Assembly (NCBI RefSeq): GCF_008642375.1
Contig: NZ_CP029194.1
Coordinates: 3,658,001 to 3,722,000 of the forward strand
Length of the DNA stretch: 64,000 bases
Origin: Streptomyces venezuelae
Lineage (GTDB): Bacteria; Actinomycetota; Actinomycetes; Streptomycetales; Streptomycetaceae
Direction of reading: 5' to 3'
Positions 27,873-35,805 of the stretch are shown here, piece after piece. Under the pieces are notes generated by a model, which was not told where the DNA came from, ran no database searches, and worked only from the letters and a program-made list of their open reading frames with translations. Position numbers and translations under genes: made by a program. The first letter of the stretch is position 1; each line of letters starts with the position of its first letter.

Positions 27873-30212
27873 TTGCAGAACCGCTCGTCCTTCCGTCGCC
27901 GTCACCTCGCCGCCGTGACCGCCGTCCTCGCCATCACCGCGGGTACGGCCCTGGCCGCCGGCCCCGCCGCGCTCGCCGCGGCCCCGGCGGGCGTCACCGC
28001 CCCCGCGGGCCTCACCGCCGCCGCGGGCCCCACCGCCGCCGCGGACGTGACCGTGCCGTTCCCGGCCGACGGGAAGATCGATGGCGCCGGCGCCACCGGC
28101 TTCCTCTCCCGCTCCGGGGAGACGGGACAGGAGCTCCGCTGGACCCGGTACGAGGACGGCGTCTCGGCCGCCGTCGCGTCCCCCGTCGGCGGTGGCGTCG
28201 ACGGCACCGGCACGGACATCCTGGTGGTCGGTGACTCCGCCGCCCCGCACCTGATGCGTACCGTGACGCTCCTGGACATGTCCGCGCCCGTCGCCGACCG
28301 GCCCGCCGTCGTGGTCTCCTTCGACCTCGGCTCACTGGGGGCCACCTACGTCCGGGCCGTCGGCCCCGACACGGTCCTCGCCAAGCGGATCGGTGCGAAC
28401 GGCTCGGAGAAGCTGCTCCTCGTCACCTCCGAGAACGACGTCGCCCACGAGCGCGAGGTGACCGGACTCCCCGCCGACGCGCGGCACTTCTCCGCCGGCG
28501 CCTCCGCCGTCGACGGCGAGATCCTCGTCGGCTACGAGACCGGCTCCGATCTGATCACGGGCGGCCGTGCCGTCATCGACCTGGCCACCGGCGCGGTCGT
28601 GAAGACGTACGGAGCCTCCGACTCCGGCTACCTCCAGTCCCAGATGTCCCTCTCCGCCTCGCACGTCGCCTGGTCCCACTTCACCGAGGACGACGGCATC
28701 GTCGTCCACACGGTCGACCGGAGCACCGGCACCACGAAGCGGCGCGTCCTCGGCTTCGTCGACGAGCACCTCACTGGCCTCGTCGGCAACTGGCTGGTGT
28801 TCGGGGTCCCGAGCAAGCTCACCGAGCACGGGACGTTCCCGAACACGCGCGTGCGCGCCGTCGACCTGACGGCCGGCGCGACCGCCGAGCCCGTCGAGCT
28901 CACCGCCTACGCCAACTCCATGGAGCCGGCGGCCGACGGCAGCCTGCTGATCCGCGGCGGCACGCTCGAACAGGGCGAGGGCCTCTACGAGGTCTCCTCC
29001 CCCGGCGGCGGGCAGCTCGCCGTCGAGAAGGTCGCGACGACCGGACAGCCGACCGCGCTGACCTACCTCGGCTCGCAGGTGCCGGCCGTCGTCGACTTCG
29101 ACCGGGACCGCGAGACCGAGCTGAAGTGGCGGCTGTCCCGGCTCAACGCCGACGTCCACCTGAAGCTCACCCACAAGAAGACCGGGCAGTCCTACTCCCG
29201 CCTGCTGGAACTGCGCCGCACGTACCCGTCCCGGCACACCTTCGACGACATCACCTTCGGCATCACCTGGCAGGGCGTCCTCGCCGACCTCTCGGCGAAC
29301 GGCAAGTCGGCCTTCAACGGCGACTACACCTGGGAGTTCCGCGCCGTCCCGCAGAACGGCATCGGTGCCGAGGTGAAGCAGTCGGGCACCTTCAAGGTGG
29401 TCCGCTCGGCCAAGCCGCACGACTACAGCGACAACGGCTCGCCGGACCTGTTCGCCCGGGACCGGGACGGCGCGCTGTGGCGAGTCGACAGCACGTACGA
29501 CTCGTACACGAGGAAGCTCGCGCCGACCTACCAGCGCGCGGCGGTCGGTTCCGGCTGGAACACGTACGACCGGATCGAGTCCGTCGGGAACGTCGCGGGG
29601 ACGAACGTCGCCGACGTGATCGCCCGCGACAGGACCGGCGCGCTGTGGCTCTACCAGGGCACGGGCAGCGAGACGAAGCCGCTGGGTGCCCGTACGAAGA
29701 TCGGCTCCGGCTGGGGCGTCTACAACCAGCTCGCGGGCGGCAGCGACCTCACCGGGGACGGCCGCGCCGACCTCGTCGCCACCGACAAGGCCGGGGACCT
29801 CTACCTCTACAAGGGCACCGGCAGCGCCACCGCCCCCTTCGGCGCCAGGAAGAAGCTCGGCGGCGGCTGGGGCGGCTACAACCAGCTGACGACCGTGGGG
29901 AACCTGGCCGGCGGCCCCGCCGGTGACCTGCTCGCCCGCGACACGGCCGGCATCCTCTGGCTCCACCTCGGCAGGGGCGACGGCACGTTCGCGAGCCGCG
30001 TCAAGGTCGGCAGCGGCTGGGGCGGCTACACGGAGCTCATCGGCTTCGGCGACGCGAACAAGGACGGCCGGACCGACCTGTACGCGTGGGGTGGCCCGAG
30101 CCGGCCCTCGTACGTCTACGCCGGCACCGGCAACTGGAGCGCGCCCTTCGCGGCCCGCGCCTCCGCCGAGCTCCTCATGTACGCCGGCGCGGCCTACCAG
30201 CACGCACTCTGA
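27873..30212 (+). CDS. FG-GAP/VCBS-repeat exported protein (paralogue 1)
   Basis: 779-residue exported protein of unknown function. Its signal peptide has a Tat-like FRRRHLAA followed by an Ala/Val core. A paralogue-specific N-terminal region (motif GATGFLS then RWTRYEDG) leads into a large beta-rich middle, then an Ig-like segment ending FNGDYTWEFRAVPQNGIG. Last come about five ~48-residue FG-GAP units, each roughly GxGWGxYNxL-DLxGDGxxDL-GxLWLYxGTG, with Ca-loop-like DLTGDGRADL. The start TTG 27873 has GGGGGGA 7 nt upstream, and no better start keeps the signal peptide. Confidence 0.85.
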   Translation: MQNRSSFRRRHLAAVTAVLAITAGTALAAGPAALAAAPAGVTAPAGLTAAAGPTAAADVTVPFPADGKIDGAGATGFLSRSGETGQELRWTRYEDGVSAAVASPVGGGVDGTGTDILVVGDSAAPHLMRTVTLLDMSAPVADRPAVVVSFDLGSLGATYVRAVGPDTVLAKRIGANGSEKLLLVTSENDVAHEREVTGLPADARHFSAGASAVDGEILVGYETGSDLITGGRAVIDLATGAVVKTYGASDSGYLQSQMSLSASHVAWSHFTEDDGIVVHTVDRSTGTTKRRVLGFVDEHLTGLVGNWLVFGVPSKLTEHGTFPNTRVRAVDLTAGATAEPVELTAYANSMEPAADGSLLIRGGTLEQGEGLYEVSSPGGGQLAVEKVATTGQPTALTYLGSQVPAVVDFDRDRETELKWRLSRLNADVHLKLTHKKTGQSYSRLLELRRTYPSRHTFDDITFGITWQGVLADLSANGKSAFNGDYTWEFRAVPQNGIGAEVKQSGTFKVVRSAKPHDYSDNGSPDLFARDRDGALWRVDSTYDSYTRKLAPTYQRAAVGSGWNTYDRIESVGNVAGTNVADVIARDRTGALWLYQGTGSETKPLGARTKIGSGWGVYNQLAGGSDLTGDGRADLVATDKAGDLYLYKGTGSATAPFGARKKLGGGWGGYNQLTTVGNLAGGPAGDLLARDTAGILWLHLGRGDGTFASRVKVGSGWGGYTELIGFGDANKDGRTDLYAWGGPSRPSYVYAGTGNWSAPFAARASAELLMYAGAAYQHAL

Positions 30213-30240
30213 CACCCACGACTCAAGAGGAAACGGTCCT

Positions 30241-32523
30241 TTGACTCGCTCACGTACCTCCTCCCGGCGTCACCTCGCCGCCGCCGTCGTCGCCGTCCTG
30301 GCCGTCACCGCCGGTACGGCCCTCGTCGCCACCCCCGCCACGGCGGCCCCCGTCCCCGGCCCGGCGGTCGGGTCGGCTGCCGAGGCGATCGGCACGATCC
30401 CGCAGAACGCGCGGGTCACCAGCGCCGGGGCCACCGGCTTCCTCAGCACGGTCCGGCACTACGACCCCTTGAGGACCGACTACCTCTGGACGAAGTACGC
30501 CGACGGCTCCACCACCCTCCTGAACACTCCGAACACCGGCTTCTTCGGACAGGGTTCGGACATCGTCTGGGGCTCCCAGCCCGGTTCGCTCTCGTACTCG
30601 ATGCACGACATGGCCAACCCGAGCAGCGCCGTGGGCGGTGTCTCGATGAACAACGGCACCTCCGTGTACGGGGCCATCGGCGCAGCGCTCGTGACCGTCA
30701 CCGAGGACCGCTACACCGGCGCGGTGCGAGTCGAGATCCTCCGAGGGAGCAAGTACCCGACGCCCCCCACCCCCGTCCCCGGCATCCCGGGCAACGCCAA
30801 GGTGACCAAGGTCGTCCTCACGACGCCCGGCACGGCCGTCATCGTGTACGAGACGGGCAGCGGCGCAACCCTCCGCTACCACATGGCCGCCGTGGACACC
30901 GTGACCGGCGAGGTCCTGGAGACGCGCCCGGCGGGCTCGCTGGAGTTCGGCGACGTAGCGCTCTCCGCGACCCACTGGTCCTGGATCGAGTACGACTACC
31001 CCGAAGGACCGCTCGGCGGGAAGCGCGTCGCTCTCCTCCACACCGCCCCGCGCGGCGGCGGCGCGCCCACGACCACCAACCTGGGCCTCGTCACCGGCGG
31101 CGAGTCGATGCGCACGGGCCTCCTGGGTGACTGGGTGACCTACACCAGCGCCGGTGGCTACCAGTCCAACGGTCCGTCGCCGCACTACCCGCTGGTCGCC
31201 CGCCCCCTCGGCGGCGGGACACCGGTCAAGCTCCTCGATCACGTCGTCACCGCGGTCTCGGACACCGACGGCAACCTCGTCGTGCGCGGCGGCAGCCTCA
31301 CCGAGGGCCCGGAATCGGGCGAGGGCGTCTACAAGGTCTCGGCGAACGCGACGGGTGGCGTACCGACCGTCACCACGGTCGCGACCGCGAACACGCCGAC
31401 GGCGCTCGGGATCGTCTCCCAGGACGCCGCCCCGACCGTGGTCGACCTCGACAAGAGCCAGGGGGCGAGGTTCAGCTGGACCCTGACCCAGGCGAACGTG
31501 GACGGCACGTTCACGCTGAAGCACACCCGCACCGGCAAGACCGAGCAGATACCCGTCTGGACCGACAACCCGACGGCCAACCCGGGCAACAAGGCCACCG
31601 TCGACTGGTCGGGCAAGCTCGTCCACTCCTCCCTCGACGCCTTCAACGGCGACTACACCTGGGAACTCCGCCTCAAGCCGCGCAGCGGCATCGGCCCGGA
31701 GGTGAAGAAGGCCGGCGTCCTCAAGGTGGTCCGGAAGGCCGGTGCGCACGACTTCTCGGACAACGGCACCCTGGACCTTCTCACCCGGGACTCCGCCGGG
31801 CGGGTCTGGCGCGACGACCTCACCACCAAGCTGACGTCGGACCACCCCGTCTCCACGCGCACGCTGCTCGGCTCCGGCTGGAACATCTACAGCCACATCG
31901 AGGCAGTGGGCAACGTCGCGGGCGCGGCGACGAGCGACCTCGTCGCCAAGGACAAGGACGGCAACCTCTGGCTGTACCTCGGCAAGGGCGACGGCACCTT
32001 CGCGCCCCGCACCAAGATCGGCCCCGGGTGGAACGCGTACAACAAGATCACCGGCGGCAGCGACGTCAACAACGACGGCAAGGCCGACCTGTTCGCCACC
32101 GACACCTCCGGCGTCCTCTGGCTCTACAAGGGCACGGGCAACTGGCAGGCCCCCTACTCCGCGCGCACGCGGGTCGGCGGCGGCTGGGGCGTCATGAACC
32201 AGATCGTGGCCACCGGCAACCTCGGCGGCACGGTGCACGGCGACCTCGTCGCCCGTGACACCTCCGGGGTCCTCTGGCTGTACCCGAGCACGGGCACGGG
32301 CACGTTCGGGGCGCGCGTGCGCGTCGGCGCGGGCTGGGGCGGTTACGCGCACATCGTCGGCGCCGGCGACGTGAACCGGGACGGCCGCGCGGACCTCTAC
32401 GGCTACGGCGGCGCCGCCAACTCGTACGTGCACCTGGGAACGGGCGGCCTGACGGCCCCGTTCTCGCCGCGCACCCCGCTGCCGATCTTCACGGCGAGCC
32501 AGTCGGTCGACCTGGTCGGCTGA
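30241..32523 (+). CDS. FG-GAP/VCBS-repeat exported protein (paralogue 2)
   Basis: 760 residues, same layout as the preceding gene: Tat-like SRRHLAAAVV signal, TGFLS motif, middle beta region, FNGDYTWELRLKPRSGIG segment and about five C-terminal FG-GAP units. Again a TTG start (30241), with AGAGGAAA upstream. It follows paralogue 1 after 28 bp and so is probably in one transcript with it. The frame is open upstream inside the neighbour, but that is shadow. Surface attachment or polysaccharide binding is possible from the family; nothing proves it. Confidence 0.85.
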   Translation: MTRSRTSSRRHLAAAVVAVLAVTAGTALVATPATAAPVPGPAVGSAAEAIGTIPQNARVTSAGATGFLSTVRHYDPLRTDYLWTKYADGSTTLLNTPNTGFFGQGSDIVWGSQPGSLSYSMHDMANPSSAVGGVSMNNGTSVYGAIGAALVTVTEDRYTGAVRVEILRGSKYPTPPTPVPGIPGNAKVTKVVLTTPGTAVIVYETGSGATLRYHMAAVDTVTGEVLETRPAGSLEFGDVALSATHWSWIEYDYPEGPLGGKRVALLHTAPRGGGAPTTTNLGLVTGGESMRTGLLGDWVTYTSAGGYQSNGPSPHYPLVARPLGGGTPVKLLDHVVTAVSDTDGNLVVRGGSLTEGPESGEGVYKVSANATGGVPTVTTVATANTPTALGIVSQDAAPTVVDLDKSQGARFSWTLTQANVDGTFTLKHTRTGKTEQIPVWTDNPTANPGNKATVDWSGKLVHSSLDAFNGDYTWELRLKPRSGIGPEVKKAGVLKVVRKAGAHDFSDNGTLDLLTRDSAGRVWRDDLTTKLTSDHPVSTRTLLGSGWNIYSHIEAVGNVAGAATSDLVAKDKDGNLWLYLGKGDGTFAPRTKIGPGWNAYNKITGGSDVNNDGKADLFATDTSGVLWLYKGTGNWQAPYSARTRVGGGWGVMNQIVATGNLGGTVHGDLVARDTSGVLWLYPSTGTGTFGARVRVGAGWGGYAHIVGAGDVNRDGRADLYGYGGAANSYVHLGTGGLTAPFSPRTPLPIFTASQSVDLVG

Positions 32524-32586
32524 GCGGCCCCGCCCTCACCGCCCCGCGCAGGACTCCCCTGACGCGCCGGCATCGGCACATCACCA

Positions 32587-32619
32587 CCTCCAGGGCCGGA
32601 ACCCGTCCGGCCCTGGAGG
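32587..32619 (+). terminator. Terminator after paralogue 2
   Basis: Perfect 13-bp inverted repeat CCTCCAGGGCCGG with its complement and a 7-nt loop, 63 bp after the stop. Confidence 0.85.
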
Positions 32620-32694
32620 CGTCCAATGCCCGACTCGCCTTGAGTTCCCGGATGTTGACGGGAAGCACCACGTCTTGCGAAGGAGCGGAAACCG

Positions 32695-33225
32695 ATGCCC
32701 GAGCACCCCGATCGGCACACCAGCCGTCCGCGCCCGGCCCTGCGGGGCGCGATGGCTCTCGTGGGCTGCCTGCTCGCCGCCACGGCGACCGCCGCGTGCG
32801 GAACAGCCGGCGCGCAGAGCCCGAAGGACGGCACCGCCCGCGCGGTGGTGGCGACGGCACCGGCGGACCCTCGGCCGACGGCCGACACGGACCGGAAGGC
32901 TCCCGCGCGGATCATCACCCGCAAGGCCGGCGACCCCTTCCCCGGGCTCTTCGCCCACCTCCCCGGGACTCTCGTGGTCACCGAGGACAACTGTGTCGCG
33001 GTGAAGGCGTCCAAGAGCGCCGAGCTCACGCCGATCGTGTGGGGACACGGCTGGTCGGTTCGCGAGGAGAACGGCGGGACGGCCGTGTACGACGCCGCCG
33101 GGAAGCTCTTCGCGCGGGAAGGCGACCGGGTGGGACTGGGCGGCGGCACGTCGGAACGGTTCGCCGGTCACCCGTGCGTCACCGGACTCGTCTTCGAGGC
33201 GAACGACGCCCAGAAAGCTCCGTAA
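32695..33225 (+). CDS. Putative lipoprotein
   Basis: 176 residues. The signal has a lipobox ending TAAC with C35 as the lipidated cysteine. Family not recognised. The mature part is polar and contains a later cysteine pair (EDNCVAVKA and GHPCVTG). ATG 32695 has AAGGAG at proper distance. It sits alone between two FG-GAP paralogues, with a terminator before it and a hairpin after it. Confidence 0.75.
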   Translation: MPEHPDRHTSRPRPALRGAMALVGCLLAATATAACGTAGAQSPKDGTARAVVATAPADPRPTADTDRKAPARIITRKAGDPFPGLFAHLPGTLVVTEDNCVAVKASKSAELTPIVWGHGWSVREENGGTAVYDAAGKLFAREGDRVGLGGGTSERFAGHPCVTGLVFEANDAQKAP

Positions 33226-33272
33226 GGAATCTCGAGCGGCGTACAACTCTCCGATCTTCCCGCGGGTCTTGT

Positions 33273-33297
33273 GGGTGTGGCCACGAAGGCCACACCC
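33273..33297 (+). promoter_or_regulatory. Leader hairpin before FG-GAP gene 3
   Basis: A perfect 10-bp stem, GGGTGTGGCC with its complement and a 5-nt loop, ends 24 nt before the TTG start and is followed by CCCCTGGGGGAG. It could also act as terminator for the lipoprotein gene. Confidence 0.6.
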
Positions 33298-33321
33298 GTA
33301 CCCCTGGGGGAGATCACCGCT

Positions 33322-35589
33322 TTGTCTGTTCCGTCCAACGCGCGCGCACCTCGACGTCGGATCCGGCTCGCCGCCGCCGTCACGGCCGTACTCGCCGTCA
33401 CCGTGGGCACGCTCGCGGCCGGACCGGCCACGGCGACCACGGCGACCACGGCGACCACGGCGACCACGGGAACCCTCGCCACGGCTCCCGCTCCCGGCAC
33501 GACGGCGCAGGAGGCGGACGCCGCCGCACTGCTGCCCGAGTCCAAGGTCCTCGGCAACGGCCCGACGGGCTTCCTGACGCTTCGCCGGGACAGCTACGAC
33601 ATCGGGGACGTGTACCGCTGGACGCGTTACGACACCGGTGTCACCACCGTCCTGCCCAAGGGCACGTACCAGGGAAGCCCCCGGTCCGACGTGATCGTCC
33701 GGATCGAGGGGACCACGTACAAGCTGTACGACATGGCCACCGGCGCCGCCCCCGTCGTGATCGACACCGGCTCCCTCGGCGCGTCCGCCAAGTTCGTGCA
33801 GGCGGCCGGCTCCACCCTCGTCATGGAGGTCCCTCGCGCCGGCGGCGGCGCCGACATCCACCTCGTCTCCAAGTCCGGCGACACCCTCGTGGACCGCACG
33901 GTCACCGGGATGCCCGCCGACGCGATCGTCCGCTGGTACGACCAGTCCTCGCCCGACACCCTGGTCGTCCGCCACGGAGAGACCTGGACGGGCCCCCTCC
34001 GCGTGGCCCTGGTGGACGTCGCCTCCGCCGCGGTCGTGGAGAACCGGCCCCTCACGGCGGGCGGCCAGGACTCCGGAGTCCGCGCGTCCGCCACGCACCT
34101 GGTCTGGGCGGAGCACTCCAGCGCCGAGAAGGCCGTCCTCCGTGTCGCCCGCCGGGGCGAGGGCGGGAGCACGTCCATCCCCCTCGGGACGGGCGGGCTC
34201 GCGACCGGTCTCCTGGGCGCCGACTGGGTCGCGTACGCCGCGACCGGCGGGGCGAGGGCCGTCTTCCCCAACCCCCTCCACTCCCTGACGGTCCGCTCGC
34301 TGACCGACAACCGGACGGTGACGCTCCTCGACACCGTGAGCGAGATCCGCAACGACACCGACGGCGGCCTGCTGGTCCTCGGCGGCACGATCGCGCAGGG
34401 CGAGGGCCTCTTCCGGATCACCCTCGGCGCGGACGGCGCCACCCCGACCGCCACCCTCGTGGCGAGCACCGGCCGCCCCATCGTGCTCGAACTGGCCTCC
34501 CAGACCGTCCCCGCCACCATCGACTTCGGCACGCGCGACGCGAACCTGATCTTCCAGTTCGCCGGCTCGACCTCCGCGACGGTACGCGTCGAGCTGACGC
34601 ACACCGCTTCCGGGAAGCGCCGCGTCCTCACCCACGAACTGAACCGGCAGGGGCGCGTCAACGCCTGGTGGGACGGCACCTTCGACGACGCGACGGCCGC
34701 GTACAACGGCGACTACACCTGGCGCATGACGGCGAAGCCCACGAACGGGATCGGCGGGCCGGTCGAGCGAGCGGGTGCCCTCAAGGTCGCGAGCAAGCCC
34801 GCGCCGCACGACTTCTCGGACAGCGGCTCGCCGGACCTGATCTTCCGGGCCGGCGGCCACCTCTTCCTCTACGACGCCCGCCAGACGCTCGACCGCTCCG
34901 GGGCTCAGACGGAACCGGAGTCGATCAACGGAGGCGGCTGGGACGTCTACGACCAGATCGTCACGCCCGGAAACATCGGCGGCGCCCGCCACGCCGACCT
35001 GATCGCCCGGGACAAGACGGGCGTGCTGTGGTCCTACGCGGGCACCGGCAAGGCCACCGAGCCCTTCGCCACGCGGACCAGGATCGGCGGCGGGTGGGGC
35101 GTCTACAACAAGCTCACCGCCGGCAGCGACCTCACCGGCGACGGCCGCTCCGACCTCCTCGCCACCGACAAGGCCGGCGCCCTGTGGCTCTACAAGGGCA
35201 CCGGCTCCGTCACCGCCCCCTTCGCCGCCCGCACCAAGGTCGGCGGCGGCTGGGGCGTCTACAACAAGATCGTCGCCACCGGGAACATCGGCGGCGGCCC
35301 GGCCGGAGACCTCGTCGCCCGCGACACCGCCGGCGTCCTCTGGCTCTACCTCGGCAAGGGCGACGGCAGCTTCGCCGCCCGCACCCGGATCGGCGGCGGC
35401 TGGAACCAGTTCGGCTCCATCGTCGCCATCGGCGACACCACCCGCGACGGCCGTCCCGACCTCGCCGCCGGCCGCGGCGACGAGGTCGTCGTGTACGGCG
35501 GCAGCGGCGACTGGCGCGTGCCGTTCACGCTCGGGTCGGCCACGACGCTCCCGGCGGACCTCGCCCGCCAGTACCCGACGCTGTACTGA
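33322..35589 (+). CDS. FG-GAP/VCBS-repeat exported protein (paralogue 3)
   Basis: 755 residues. A signal with RRRIRLAAAVTAV is followed by a Thr/Ala repeat, the TGFLTLRRD motif, a middle beta region, the YNGDYTWRMTAKPTNGIG segment and about five FG-GAP units, the last four very regular. The start is TTG 33322 with GGGGGAG 9 nt upstream. A GTG at 33271 would add 17 residues before the basic region and lies inside the leader hairpin, so I reject it. Confidence 0.85.
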   Translation: MSVPSNARAPRRRIRLAAAVTAVLAVTVGTLAAGPATATTATTATTATTGTLATAPAPGTTAQEADAAALLPESKVLGNGPTGFLTLRRDSYDIGDVYRWTRYDTGVTTVLPKGTYQGSPRSDVIVRIEGTTYKLYDMATGAAPVVIDTGSLGASAKFVQAAGSTLVMEVPRAGGGADIHLVSKSGDTLVDRTVTGMPADAIVRWYDQSSPDTLVVRHGETWTGPLRVALVDVASAAVVENRPLTAGGQDSGVRASATHLVWAEHSSAEKAVLRVARRGEGGSTSIPLGTGGLATGLLGADWVAYAATGGARAVFPNPLHSLTVRSLTDNRTVTLLDTVSEIRNDTDGGLLVLGGTIAQGEGLFRITLGADGATPTATLVASTGRPIVLELASQTVPATIDFGTRDANLIFQFAGSTSATVRVELTHTASGKRRVLTHELNRQGRVNAWWDGTFDDATAAYNGDYTWRMTAKPTNGIGGPVERAGALKVASKPAPHDFSDSGSPDLIFRAGGHLFLYDARQTLDRSGAQTEPESINGGGWDVYDQIVTPGNIGGARHADLIARDKTGVLWSYAGTGKATEPFATRTRIGGGWGVYNKLTAGSDLTGDGRSDLLATDKAGALWLYKGTGSVTAPFAARTKVGGGWGVYNKIVATGNIGGGPAGDLVARDTAGVLWLYLGKGDGSFAARTRIGGGWNQFGSIVAIGDTTRDGRPDLAAGRGDEVVVYGGSGDWRVPFTLGSATTLPADLARQYPTLY
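33428..33469 (+). repeat. Tandem 9-mer repeat CCACGGCGA inside FG-GAP gene 3
   Basis: Four perfect copies plus a partial one, in frame, giving an Ala/Thr (ATT-type) repeat just after the signal peptide cleavage region. It is a length-variable spacer candidate. Confidence 0.85.
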
Positions 35590-35640
35590 CCCGGAGAGAA
35601 CCGGGGCAGCTGCACCAAGCCCCGGCCGTCCCCTCTCCCC

Positions 35641-35728
35641 TGTACGAAGATCGGAGGCGGCCCGAGTCGTCCGAACTCGGGGAGCCCCTGCCCTGCCTGG
35701 GCCGGGGCTCCCTCCGGTTCCTCGTACA
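35641..35728 (+). ncRNA. Predicted three-way-junction RNA structure between paralogues 3 and 4
   Basis: Perfect nested pairings. Outer stem: TGTACGA (35641-35647) with TCGTACA (35722-35728), then CGGAGG (35652-35657) with CCTCCG (35711-35716). Two inner hairpins are CCCGAGT/ACTCGGG (35661-35667, 35675-35681) and GAGCCCC/GGGGCTC (35682-35688, 35704-35710). The inner stems abut each other and the outer stem almost without unpaired bases. It could be a terminator, a leader element or a small RNA; no T-run follows. Confidence 0.55.
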
Positions 35729-35805
35729 ACCATTCGCCTTCCCTGCGAGTCCCACCCGCAACGGCGCATCACTGCCGTACCAGCACCCTTGCGGGAGGAC
35801 CCCCC

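Noticed and set aside
35590..35640. CCGGGG/CCCCGG pairing just after paralogue 3
   Set aside because: Short 6-bp stem with a 13-nt loop; may be a terminator, but it is weak next to the three-way junction that follows, so not listed separately.
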